The position numbers and the translations under genes were made by a program. A stretch of DNA of 64,000 nucleotides from NCBI RefSeq assembly GCF_020026915.1, contig NZ_JAINUY010000003.1, forward strand, positions 248,001 through 312,000, read 5' to 3'. The notes below the pieces were generated by a model. That model saw nothing but the letters and a program-made list of their open reading frames with translations, was not told where the DNA came from and ran no database searches. The stretch comes from Flavobacterium potami. GTDB lineage: Bacteria > Bacteroidota > Bacteroidia > Flavobacteriales > Flavobacteriaceae. Below are positions 34,101 to 41,874 of this stretch, piece by piece (within the stretch, counting starts at the first letter, position 1; the number at the start of each line of letters is the position of its first letter).

Positions 34101-35515
34101 ATTTTCCCTTCAACGCCCACAAGGGTCAGAATCGGGATATATACAATTAAAATGATGATCTCACCGAAGGCCGCACTGGTACGGATTTTAGAGGCAGAAT
34201 CGAAAACCTCTTCATCCATCTCATCCTGGGTAAGATTATTGAGAGACTTGCGCATGGCCAGATGATGGAGCGTGGCCTCAACCACAATTACCGCACCATC
34301 CACTATAAGGCCAAAGTCAATTGCCCCAAGAGACATCAGATTGGCGCTTACGCCAAATACATTCATCAGTCCAAGCGCAAACAGCATTGCAAGAGGAATG
34401 GCTGAGGCAACAATAAGCCCCGCGCGGAAATTTCCTAAAAATAATACCAGCACAAATATTACGATAAGTGCGCCTTCCACCAGGTTCTTTTCAACTGTGC
34501 TGATTGCACGGCCGACAAGGTCTGTACGGTCAAGGTACGGTTCAATCACAATATCGTCAGGAAGGGATTTCTGGATGGTCGGCAGTTTTTCTTTGATGCG
34601 CTTTACAACCTCATTACTGTTCTCGCCTTTCAGCATCATTACGACACCGCCCACCGCATCAACTTCGCCATTATAGGTCAAGGCCCCATATCTGACCGCT
34701 TTTCCAAATCTAACCTCGGCAACATCGCTTACATAAATCGGCGCCGCTCCGGTATTTTTCACTACAATCTTTTTAACATCATCCAATGATGTCACCAGCC
34801 CTATTCCTCTGATGAAGTAAGCATTAGGCTTTTTATCTATATAGGCGCCTCCCGTATTTTGGTTGTTTTTTTGAAGCGCAGTAAAGATATCGGGGATGCT
34901 AACCCCCATTGCACGAAGCCTTTCAGGGTTCACGGCAACTTCATACTGCTTTAATTCACCTCCAAAACTGTTAACTTCCGCGATTCCAGGGGTCCCGTAC
35001 AGCTGTCTGGCCACAATCCAGTCCTGCATGGTGCGCAGGTCTTTGGCATTGTATTTATTCTTGCTGCCCTTCTTTGGGTGGATAATGTACTGGTACACCT
35101 CGCCAAGACCCGTACTTACAGGAGCCATTTCCGGAGTTCCCACCCCTTGCGGGATTCTGTCGGTAGCCTCCTTCAGCCTTTCATTGATAAGCTGTCTGGC
35201 AAAATAGATATTCGTTTCTTCATCGAACACAACTGTGATAACAGAAAGCCCGAATCTTGATATGCTTCTGATTTCCTGAATTTTTGGAACAGTTGCAATG
35301 CTCTGCTCTATCGGAAATGTCACCAGCTGTTCCACTTCCTGCCCGGCAAGCGTAGGGCAGCTGGTAAAAATCTGAACCTGATTGTTAGTGATGTCAGGTA
35401 CGGCATCTATGGGCAGTTTTGTAGCGCTCCATGCGCCCCATATGATAAGGACCAAAGTCATTAAGCCAATAATGATTTTGTTCTTAATACTGAATTTAAT
35501 TATACTGTCTAACAC
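31199..35515 (-). CDS. czcA: CzcA-CzcC fusion: heavy-metal RND pump with C-terminal TolC-type domain
   Basis: About 1,438 residues. Residues 1 to about 1,040 are an HME-RND pump: LDSIIKFSIKNKIII at the N-terminus, PDITNNQVQI, twelve membrane spans, the TM4 acidic motif AIDFGLIVDGAVIVVE, and the second-half motif GIGFIALFGVAVLNGIVL. A hydrophobic segment (TTAIAILLIAGLGSANAQQ, about 1,042-1,062) looks like an internal signal peptide, and residues about 1,063-1,438 are a TolC/CzcC outer-membrane factor. GTG at 35515 gives the usual N-terminus (LDSIIKF); the in-frame start upstream adds 27 unlikely residues. This CzcA-TolC fusion is known in Bacteroidetes. It exports Zn/Cd/Co-type cations with CzcB. 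Confidence 0.9.
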   Translation of the reverse strand: MLDSIIKFSIKNKIIIGLMTLVLIIWGAWSATKLPIDAVPDITNNQVQIFTSCPTLAGQEVEQLVTFPIEQSIATVPKIQEIRSISRFGLSVITVVFDEETNIYFARQLINERLKEATDRIPQGVGTPEMAPVSTGLGEVYQYIIHPKKGSKNKYNAKDLRTMQDWIVARQLYGTPGIAEVNSFGGELKQYEVAVNPERLRAMGVSIPDIFTALQKNNQNTGGAYIDKKPNAYFIRGIGLVTSLDDVKKIVVKNTGAAPIYVSDVAEVRFGKAVRYGALTYNGEVDAVGGVVMMLKGENSNEVVKRIKEKLPTIQKSLPDDIVIEPYLDRTDLVGRAISTVEKNLVEGALIVIFVLVLFLGNFRAGLIVASAIPLAMLFALGLMNVFGVSANLMSLGAIDFGLIVDGAVIVVEATLHHLAMRKSLNNLTQDEMDEEVFDSASKIRTSAAFGEIIILIVYIPILTLVGVEGKMFRPMAQTVGFAIFGALILSLTYIPMMCALFLSKKPQHKETFSDRMMNRIQSIYQPLLQKVIDIKYTVVGVTGAIFLVAVFCFTRMGGEFIPQLQEGDYAFHCILPQGSSLNQSIETSMQASRIIKQFDEVKMVVGKTGAAEVPTDPMPPEATDLMVVLKPQKEWKSGRSYAELADAIMEKLEVIPGVFFEKNQPIQMRFNELMTGIRQDVAVKIFGENLDTLSQYANEVGQVIQSVPGATSPQIERVSGLPQINIEYDRTRIANYGLTIEDVNDVVSTAFAGKSTGQVYENERRFDLVVRLDSIHRSSIDDVSNLMIPTNTGVQVPLSQVAKIDYKLGPAQISREAGKRRIVIGFNVKGRDVQSVVQDIQKKLSEKVKLPPGYYFTYGGQFENLQAASARLMIAVPVSLLLIFGLLYFTFRSFKQATLIFTAIPMSAIGGIFALMLRGMPFSISAGIGFIALFGVAVLNGIVLIGTFNQLEKEGMSNIFERVKEGTITRLRPVLMTAMVASLGFLPMAISSSAGAEVQKPLATVVIGGLVTATFLTLFVLPLLYIIFNTKFDFKGKFKLRNTTAIAILLIAGLGSANAQQRIPIEKAVETALQSNQQLDINKSEIQAAGLNAKTAIDIPKTGVFAENEDLRPSDKTGILKIGISQSFAWPGLYAARKSYFKNQLQYSQLNTLLLNATIKRDVRTAYYKLWYLQDKQQLYKRLDSIYTQLSKTAEVRLKAGDVAQLDKIAAEAKLQELKAFSDQNKKDMTVQQQQLMMLMNLNEWLLPVEAPLGKAEVTLSESGGLHPLLTLQEQNVKIASSNISVIRNSNMPELSGRVFSQRLYGLDDPYTGFSATASFPLFGAVSAHNKVKAAKAEKEVQEKNLAYQTQLLATQKNSSVAEIEKNLALLNFYETSGLKQAEDIIKASTLSYRSGEISFAELGQFLTQAVGIRQNYLDVLNQYNLSAVQFDYFNNK

Positions 35516-35688
35516 TATGCAAGTAATTTTAACGTTTAGAAAATAGTCTTTCAGCCCGTCTTTAAGATGGGGAAAGTTAGAAGTGCGTACAGGCATCCCG
35601 ATTGGTTACGGTAAAGCATACGCCTGCCCTGCAGGACATTCAATGCCTGCCATAGCCCACTACTGGTGGGATGCGCAATCCGAAAAAT

Positions 35689-36012
35689 CTAAACGAAAAT
35701 CTTAGGCGGCTGCCAGATGGTTCCAGTGTAGCTGGAAATGAACTGGCAGTCTCTCAAAACAGTATTCCTGGCACTGATGTGCTGCTGGGGAAGATTAAAA
35801 TCCGGCATCTTGAAGCTGAATTTTAAAACCGAAACACTGCAGCAGGAGCACTGGCAGAAAGGAGTGCAGTGGTCGTCATTATCACGGCTGTGATTATGGG
35901 TAAGCTCCTTCTGGTCCGAATTGGATGAAATACAGCTATTGTATACATCACTGCATGGAACTGCTAGCAGCCCTAGAATGTAAAGTAGTAATATTGTTGT
36001 TTTCCATCTCAT
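35689..36012 (-). CDS. Small secreted Cys/His-rich protein (DUF6660-like)
   Basis: A 107-residue protein with an N-terminal signal helix (TTILLLYILGLLAVPC) and a mature part rich in His, Asp and Cys: NHSRDNDDHCTPFCQCSCC at about residues 40-58. Small proteins of this layout are often encoded just before CzcA-type pumps in Bacteroidetes; I recall the name DUF6660 but cannot confirm it. Probably a periplasmic metal-binding protein or sensor. First gene of the likely operon with czcA-czcC and czcB; the shared operator-like motif lies about 165 bp upstream. Confidence 0.7.
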   Translation of the reverse strand: MRWKTTILLLYILGLLAVPCSDVYNSCISSNSDQKELTHNHSRDNDDHCTPFCQCSCCSVSVLKFSFKMPDFNLPQQHISARNTVLRDCQFISSYTGTIWQPPKIFV

Positions 36013-36438
36013 GGGACAAATGTATAAAATAGTTTATGCAATCCGATTGCAAAGTGACTACATGCGCAATAAAGCGCTGATTACAGGAAAAATACGTATC
36101 GATATTGCCGCATACCTTAAACAGACAATTCCGGCTTCCTAAATGAAGACGCGGCGTGATTATTTCCTGTAATGCAAAGTAAACATTCAATTTTGTAAAC
36201 ATTCTGAATTTTTGCCCAATTAAGCAAAAAACATGTTTTTTTTCATAGTTTCTTGGAAAATACGGATGCACCCACATCCAGTACGGCACGGCTGCCTAAC
36301 AAAAAAGCCTACGCTTTGATTCAGGTGCCGGCTTAGTTAAATTCCAAGTTTATACCATAGCTATTCCAATGCAGTTTGTTCTTTTAGCCTAAAAAAACTC
36401 GTTAATAATTGAATAAGGGAAATAGAAAACATTTCACT
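36013..36438. other. Intergenic region carrying the czc operon promoter area
   Basis: 426 bp between the czc operon and the DUF6602-like gene, both on the minus strand. It contains the operator-like motif copy 4 (36174-36213). A 113-codon open frame here (35948-36289, minus) overlaps the small Cys/His gene, lacks a signal or domain and is not accepted as a gene. Confidence 0.5.
36174..36213 (-). promoter_or_regulatory. Shared operator-like motif, copy 4 (upstream of czc operon)
   Basis: Read on the minus strand: AAAAATTCAG, AATGTTTACA, AAATTG and AATGTTTACTTTGC. Here the half-sites are an exact direct repeat (GAATGTTTAC twice, starts 16 bp apart). Same order, orientation to the downstream genes and length as the three copies in the envelope-modification block. 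Confidence 0.6.
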
Positions 36439-37851
36439 TTAGTCATTGTTGTACTTTTCAATGAGCAGCTCTCTTTTCATTTCACCCATCATCCAATTCC
36501 TTACATCCTTTATGCGCTTTTTAACGTCATTTTTTATGATTTCCATATCGGGCTCAAAATCTGCCGTACCCCTGATTTCTGAAATAAATGAATGGAAAGG
36601 TGTCCAATCATTGTGAGTCAATATCTGGTGCAGAGACAGACTGGCTGTTTCCCTCAACACACTAAAGTAAAACCCATTTATTTTCTTTGCTGAATTTTCA
36701 ACTTCCAAAAACGCAAATAACCGTTGAAAGAAAAACGATTCTCCTATAGAGATGCCTTTTGCATCTTCAATAATATATAATGACGGACATGAATATTCAT
36801 CGTTTTCGAGATTGTTATAATCTATGAAACCGCATATTTTATTGGGTACACAAACTACATCTAAATGATCATAAATGGCGTGTATACCATTCTTTTTATA
36901 GAAAGATGCAATTGTATTCGCGGCTGATTTATTGTTCATTTTGGTATTAAACGCAAATATTCCCTTAAAAAAAGGAATGGAATTCATTGGTCCTTCACAT
37001 ATTTTTTCAATACCCTTCAGCGAATCTGCAATTGTTGCGGAAGTTAAAGTCGTTTTAACCTCAATTACGGCCGCTACGGATTCCTTTTTTACCACTACTA
37101 GGTCATCTTCTCTAAAAACGGGAATATAATTGTGCTGGTCGTAAATTATGATATCAATCTGTTTATTGCTGCCCTCTATAAATCCTGTTGCGACATGAAA
37201 TTTTTTAGGCACATATTTTCGGAGCACAGAAATAAAAAGCTGCTCTCTATAATTTCCAACTGTCTGGCCATGGCTGATGATATAATTAATGCGCTCGCTC
37301 TGGCTTCTGATTTCACTTGAAATTGAAGACAGGTATCTTTTTTTATTTTCAAGCTCGATTGTATTCCTGCCTAAAATAATAAACTCACTTGATTTAAATT
37401 CATCATACTTAAATGTGCCCACGGCTAAGTGAGATTTAAGGATTCCAGAGGCCTCTAATTTGGTCACACCTATTGATGTTACTAATAGATCAACGCAATC
37501 ATCAACCTTTAGTCTTTTATGTGGGGAAGAATGGAGCGTATTGATTACCTCATGCCAGTTTTTTTTTATCTTGCTCTGCAGGGTGCTATAATATTTATCG
37601 CTAAAAGAACAGCTTCTGTCTACAATCAAAAACGGATTTACCAACTGTGCAAACTGCTGCATATCATAAGTGACTAACCCCCTTGCTTCTGTTTTATCAT
37701 CGTCAGAAGTCCAATAAAATTTCACGGCATTACCATCAATTGCAAATACTTTTCCTGTCTGAGCTTCGCTGTAGTGGTCCTTATGGTTGATTATCAAATG
37801 ATTTTTTTCCTTTAGAAATTCTAAGAATTCTTTTGTTGTCAATTTAGTCAA
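36439..37851 (-). CDS. DUF6602-like protein, putative PD-(D/E)XK nuclease fold
   Basis: A 470-residue cytoplasmic protein. Residues about 185-300 carry a nuclease-like pattern: GNYREQLFISVLRKYVPKKF, GFIEGSNKQIDIIIYD (Asp233, Asp238), then VAAVIEVKTTL (Glu264, Lys266). This D...EVK layout is that of PD-(D/E)XK enzymes and of DUF6602 proteins as I know them. The N-terminal 160 residues are mixed alpha/beta and of unknown role; the C-terminus is helical. No partner gene is coupled to it (neighbours are more than 250 bp away). It could be a nuclease effector of a defence system or an orphan restriction-like enzyme; function is not proven. Confidence 0.65.
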   Translation of the reverse strand: MTKLTTKEFLEFLKEKNHLIINHKDHYSEAQTGKVFAIDGNAVKFYWTSDDDKTEARGLVTYDMQQFAQLVNPFLIVDRSCSFSDKYYSTLQSKIKKNWHEVINTLHSSPHKRLKVDDCVDLLVTSIGVTKLEASGILKSHLAVGTFKYDEFKSSEFIILGRNTIELENKKRYLSSISSEIRSQSERINYIISHGQTVGNYREQLFISVLRKYVPKKFHVATGFIEGSNKQIDIIIYDQHNYIPVFREDDLVVVKKESVAAVIEVKTTLTSATIADSLKGIEKICEGPMNSIPFFKGIFAFNTKMNNKSAANTIASFYKKNGIHAIYDHLDVVCVPNKICGFIDYNNLENDEYSCPSLYIIEDAKGISIGESFFFQRLFAFLEVENSAKKINGFYFSVLRETASLSLHQILTHNDWTPFHSFISEIRGTADFEPDMEIIKNDVKKRIKDVRNWMMGEMKRELLIEKYNND

Positions 37852-38112
37852 TTTTTTGGTTAATGGTTAAAAAAAGTATGTTTATATCTTCGCACATTAC
37901 GCATTCTGTCATCTTCTCCAATCAAGCGAATTTAGCATATTTTTCTTAGATTTTTTTCATCCCAGGCCATAAACTGCCTCAAATCATCGAGTCAAACAAT
38001 AAAGTGTGCATGAATCTTTTACGTTTGGAAATCATCTGAATTTCGGCACATTATTTGGTGTTTTTTTTAAAATAAAATATTAATTTACTGCTAATTAACT
38101 AATCTGAAAATT

Positions 38113-38502
38113 ATGAAAAAAACTTTATTTTTTCTGCTAGTCTTCGCAATGTTCACTACCGTATCGGCCCAAAGCCAATCCGCTTCCAATTCCTTCACAT
38201 TTCCATGCGTCGACGCTTCATACAGGCTATACAGCACAAACAACATGTGGACCTATATCAAACTCAACACCCGAAACGGACAGATGTGGCAGGTCCAGTG
38301 GGACACTGGAAAAAACAGGTTCGAGTCTCCCCTTTCTCTAAAAGCACTTGTTGCCCCTGATCAGGAAAAAAACAACAGATTTGCACTTAGCCCTACCACC
38401 AATATATACAATTTCATTCTGCTCGACCAGGTTGACGGACGGGTTTGGCAGGTGCAGTGGTCAAACAAACCCGAAGAGCGCGCCATTTTAGCCATAGAAT
38501 AA
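38113..38502 (+). CDS. Secreted two-repeat protein (129 aa)
   Basis: A signal peptide (MKKTLFFLLVFAMFTTVSAQ) with cleavage after about residue 19. The mature part has two related units of about 40 residues, the first with LYSTNNMWTYIKLNTRNGQM and WQVQW, the second with LSPTTNIYNFILLDQVDGRV and WQVQW. Each ends in the same WQVQW motif. Such repeat proteins are common in Bacteroidetes, and the function is unknown. A single-gene unit by position. Confidence 0.8.
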   Translation: MKKTLFFLLVFAMFTTVSAQSQSASNSFTFPCVDASYRLYSTNNMWTYIKLNTRNGQMWQVQWDTGKNRFESPLSLKALVAPDQEKNNRFALSPTTNIYNFILLDQVDGRVWQVQWSNKPEERAILAIE

Positions 38503-38696
38503 AGAAAGGCTGCAAAAAGCATTTTTCTCCATTGGCCAATAGCCTAATCCCGGCATTTAAAAATATAGGATAAGCATTAATGCATAAATGCATGAAGTTA
38601 AATCTTTGCTATATTTGGGATGCGCCGGCTGATTTTGTTTAAAATGCCTTATATTTGGCAGGACTATAAAAAATAAGCCAGAATTCTATCTTTAGC

Positions 38697-39059
38697 ATGA
38701 AGCATTTTAAAAGCATATTGATAATGGCGCTTCTTGCCATACGCATGCTTTTCGGGGTTGAAGTCCACAGCGTGTCCTCCGCTCTTGCCGATTGTGCTGA
38801 GATGCTCAATTTTTCCAGCAGGAATGCCAAGCAGTCTGCTGTTGATGCACCCCACAGCAAAAAGAAAATCCGCATAAGCGCTTCTTCTCAGGACAAAAAA
38901 GAGAAGCATAAAGCCCCTGCTGCATTAAAATCTCTATTTGAAAAATTTGCTTATGAGGCGCTATCGCTTACGCACAGCAAGAGTTTCGCCTATTTTAAGC
39001 TCAAAGCCGCATTTACTGCCTCTTCAACCGGGTCGCTTTACCGGCTGAATCTCTTCTAG
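38697..39059 (+). CDS. Hypothetical secreted protein (120 aa)
   Basis: An N-terminal hydrophobic signal-like helix (KSILIMALLAIRMLFGV) is followed by a Ser/Ala/Lys-rich basic sequence with no recognised motif. Composition is like a coding region, but there is no support beyond that. It sits 195 bp after the two-repeat protein. Confidence 0.4.
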   Translation: MKHFKSILIMALLAIRMLFGVEVHSVSSALADCAEMLNFSSRNAKQSAVDAPHSKKKIRISASSQDKKEKHKAPAALKSLFEKFAYEALSLTHSKSFAYFKLKAAFTASSTGSLYRLNLF

Positions 39060-39444
39060 CCCTTATTAAATTTCCCTGCTGCCTTTTATCGCATAGCGGC
39101 AAAACTATCGCAATTCAGCTTCACGGCTTTGCACCGATGGCTGTCTTTCTATTCTTTTGAGCCTGCTGTGCTTCAGGTATGCCCAACAGAAGCTGTTCCC
39201 TCTGCAATTCTCAATGCCCGAAAATAAGCTGGCGGTTTTTCGCAAACCTCCTTTATATTTCCACATTCAGCGGCAGGATGATTATGGTATTCCCTATAAT
39301 TTTTTGGGCATACATACTCTTTCAATTGATTTTCAAGACAGCTGAAAATTCCTTTAATCCTATTAAAACCAGGCTTTAGCACAGTCTGCAAATCAGGATG
39401 ATTGTTCTGTAATCATACAGAACCATTATCCATCACATAATGCA
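39060..39444. other. Stretch without recognisable gene
   Basis: 385 bp between the 120-aa gene and the aspartoacylase-like gene. Short open frames on both strands (62-72 codons) lack coding character. I see no tRNA, strong hairpin or repeat. Confidence 0.4.
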
Positions 39445-40491
39445 ATGAAAAATTTAATTCTTTTTTTTATATACCTTTTTGCCATCCACAGCGTCCAGTC
39501 CCAAAAAATATCCCTTAAGGAGTATTTTGAAAAGCAGGAAGCGTCCATAAATGATACGGTTATGTGTCTGAAATCTTCGGACTCCATCTGGGCGGATCTT
39601 CCCATGACCCTTATCAAAGGACGTGAAAAAGGCCCTACCCTTACCATAGCCGCCGGAATCCGCCAAGGCGGCTTTCCCGCAGCCGCCTCTCTTCTTGAGC
39701 TTCGCCGCGAGATAAACCCCCAGAAGCTCAAAGGAAACCTGATTATCATCCCCGATGCTGATGTGCAGCGCTACGATGGCCGCAGCTCCGGTTCAAATCC
39801 TATTGGGATATCCCATCTTAACGATGCTTTTCCGGGCAGTCACAGAGGAACCGCGGCAGAATTGATCGCCGATTTTGTTGCGACGGCTGTCTTCGACGCC
39901 ACTGACGTATTTCTGGAGCTGAACAGCTGCGATGCGGCAAGCGATCCAATAGATTTTATCTGCTACTATGACAATTCGGAATTCATGCAGCAGACAATGC
40001 TGGAATTTCGTCTCAGCGAGGCAAGCGGACTCGATACAATCTTAAGCCATCCGTACGTCCTTTCATCTGGAGAGCCCTCGAAATGTGCCGTAAAACAGGC
40101 GGCAAGGCTGGGAATACCATCATTGAGCATGACAGTGGGAGGACAGCAAAAAGAGGGGCGCTCAGGCCTCTCACCAGCAAGGGATGCACTGTACAGGATT
40201 ATGGCGGAATTGCAGCTTTACACCAATCGCAAAATAAAGCCTGCAAGGGCACCAAAACACAGGTTTAACAGAAAGGCCTTCGTAAAGGTTCCATTTCAGG
40301 GCATATTCTACAGTTCCGTTAAGGCAGGCGATAAAATAAAAGAAAACCAGCAGATCGGCTATCTGGCCGATATTTTCGGAAACAGGATAAAAACCCTCAC
40401 TGCGCCCCAGTCGGGCACAGTCCTTTACAAAACCGAAGCAAATCCCGTAAATTCTGATGAAACCGTATTCTGCATCGGATACCGAATCTAA
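39445..40491 (+). CDS. Aspartoacylase/AstE-like protein without zinc ligands, secreted
   Basis: A 348-residue protein with a signal peptide (MKNLILFFIYLFAIHSVQSQ). The fold resembles the succinylglutamate desuccinylase/aspartoacylase family: GPTLTIAAGIRQGGFPAAAS, then LKGNLIIIPDADV, HLNDAFPGSHRGTAAE, DVFLELNSCDA and a C-terminal beta-domain (FYSSVKAGDKIKENQQIGYL). The usual metal motif GxHGNE reads GIRQGG and the second ligand motif ELH reads ELN, so all three expected zinc ligands are replaced. It may be a non-catalytic binding protein in the periplasm. It stands alone between the 120-aa gene and mscS. Confidence 0.75.
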   Translation: MKNLILFFIYLFAIHSVQSQKISLKEYFEKQEASINDTVMCLKSSDSIWADLPMTLIKGREKGPTLTIAAGIRQGGFPAAASLLELRREINPQKLKGNLIIIPDADVQRYDGRSSGSNPIGISHLNDAFPGSHRGTAAELIADFVATAVFDATDVFLELNSCDAASDPIDFICYYDNSEFMQQTMLEFRLSEASGLDTILSHPYVLSSGEPSKCAVKQAARLGIPSLSMTVGGQQKEGRSGLSPARDALYRIMAELQLYTNRKIKPARAPKHRFNRKAFVKVPFQGIFYSSVKAGDKIKENQQIGYLADIFGNRIKTLTAPQSGTVLYKTEANPVNSDETVFCIGYRI

Positions 40492-40603
40492 GGGCAGGCA
40501 TATTTGCCGGATTTCGTTTTGGAGCGTTTTCGAACTGCTCAGATAATTAACAGATGCAATGCATGCCTGCATTCATTTTTCTAACTTATAAAAATAAAAG
40601 TTC

Positions 40604-41677
40604 ATGGAAGAGATTCTAAGCACCCTGATTTGGGGAAACACTATTTATAAATGGCTCACAGCGCTAATAATTATAATTCTCCTATTTGCACTCATAAAAA
40701 TATTTAAAATATACATTTTCAAACGGCTCAAAATATGGGCAGCGTCCACTGCCACATCGTGGGACGAATTCGCAATGGAGGTTATTGAGATCAATGTTCT
40801 GCCCCTGCTCTATATCAGCACCGTTTATTTTTCGCTGCAGGCCCTGTCTTTAGGCCTGAAGGCTAAAAATATTCTCCATACGGCTTATATGATGGCGATC
40901 ACTTTTTTTATCATTAAAATAATAATTGCTGCCTTCAAAAAATTCGTATTGTCCTTTATCAAGCGCGATCAGGACAGCGAAAGCAAGGAAAAGCAGGCAG
41001 GCGGGCTTATAGCCATAGTGAATATCATCATCTGGATTTTAGGCGCAGTGTTCCTTATTGACAATATGGGCTACAATGTCACTACCATCGTAGCGGGTCT
41101 GGGTGTGGGAGGTATCGCCATTGCCCTTGCGGCGCAGACCGTACTTGGAGATCTGTTCAGCTATTTTGTCATCTTCTTTGACCGTCCATTTGAAATCGGA
41201 GATTTTGTAACAGTGGGCACCGACAGCGGCGTTATCGAATATATCGGGATAAAGACCACCCGCATCAGGACCCTCAACGGCGAACAGCTGGTATGCTCCA
41301 ATACAGACCTGACCAACTCAAGGCTTCGCAACTTCAAACGCATGGAAAGGAGAAGGATTGTTTTCACTATCCGGGTTACTTACCAGACTTCTGATAAGCA
41401 GCTTAGGGACATTCCCGCAATTGTCGAATCCATAATAGCTTCAAAAGATAAGCTTATTTATGACAGGGGGCATTTTTCCGCTTTTGGGGATTTCAGCCTA
41501 AACTTTGAATTCGTCTATTACGTGGATGACCCGGATTACAATTTCTATATGGATTGCCAGCAGGCCGTCTATCTTGAGATTTTCAGGGCCTTTACAGATA
41601 AAGGAATTGAACTTGCCTACCCAACGCAGACCATACAGATCGATAGCCTGCCTGTTTTTTCAGTTGCAAGGAATTAA
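40604..41677 (+). CDS. MscS-family mechanosensitive channel
   Basis: A 357-residue protein with four membrane spans. The MscS core is clear: pore helix VAGLGVGGIAIALAAQTVLGDLFS, then DRPFEIGDFVTV and the beta domain with IEYIGIKTTRIRTLNGEQLV. The C-terminal cytoplasmic part has NFKRMERRRIV and the alpha/beta domain with FGDFSLNFEFVYYV. It releases solutes on hypo-osmotic stress. A perfect 17-bp hairpin follows it. Alone in its transcription unit. Confidence 0.92.
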   Translation: MEEILSTLIWGNTIYKWLTALIIIILLFALIKIFKIYIFKRLKIWAASTATSWDEFAMEVIEINVLPLLYISTVYFSLQALSLGLKAKNILHTAYMMAITFFIIKIIIAAFKKFVLSFIKRDQDSESKEKQAGGLIAIVNIIIWILGAVFLIDNMGYNVTTIVAGLGVGGIAIALAAQTVLGDLFSYFVIFFDRPFEIGDFVTVGTDSGVIEYIGIKTTRIRTLNGEQLVCSNTDLTNSRLRNFKRMERRRIVFTIRVTYQTSDKQLRDIPAIVESIIASKDKLIYDRGHFSAFGDFSLNFEFVYYVDDPDYNFYMDCQQAVYLEIFRAFTDKGIELAYPTQTIQIDSLPVFSVARN

Positions 41678-41725
41678 AAATCAGTTTTTAATTGATGTCC
41701 CTGCCCAGAAAAATCTGCACCCTTA

Positions 41726-41761
41726 AGAAAGAGACAATCAAAAATTTGATTGTCTCTTTCT
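41726..41761 (+). terminator. Terminator hairpin after mscS
   Basis: A perfect 17-bp stem (41726-41742 with 41745-41761) with A-rich and T-rich ends, located between mscS and the convergent HEPN-like gene, so it may serve both. Confidence 0.8.
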
Positions 41762-41874
41762 GTCTGATAAAATGTGAACAGGCACGGTTTTATTTTTCAG
41801 TAATATTTTTTGCCAGTTTTAAATATTGGCAATATCATTTATTATCTGGACGCCAGACGTGAAAAGCTAAATGC

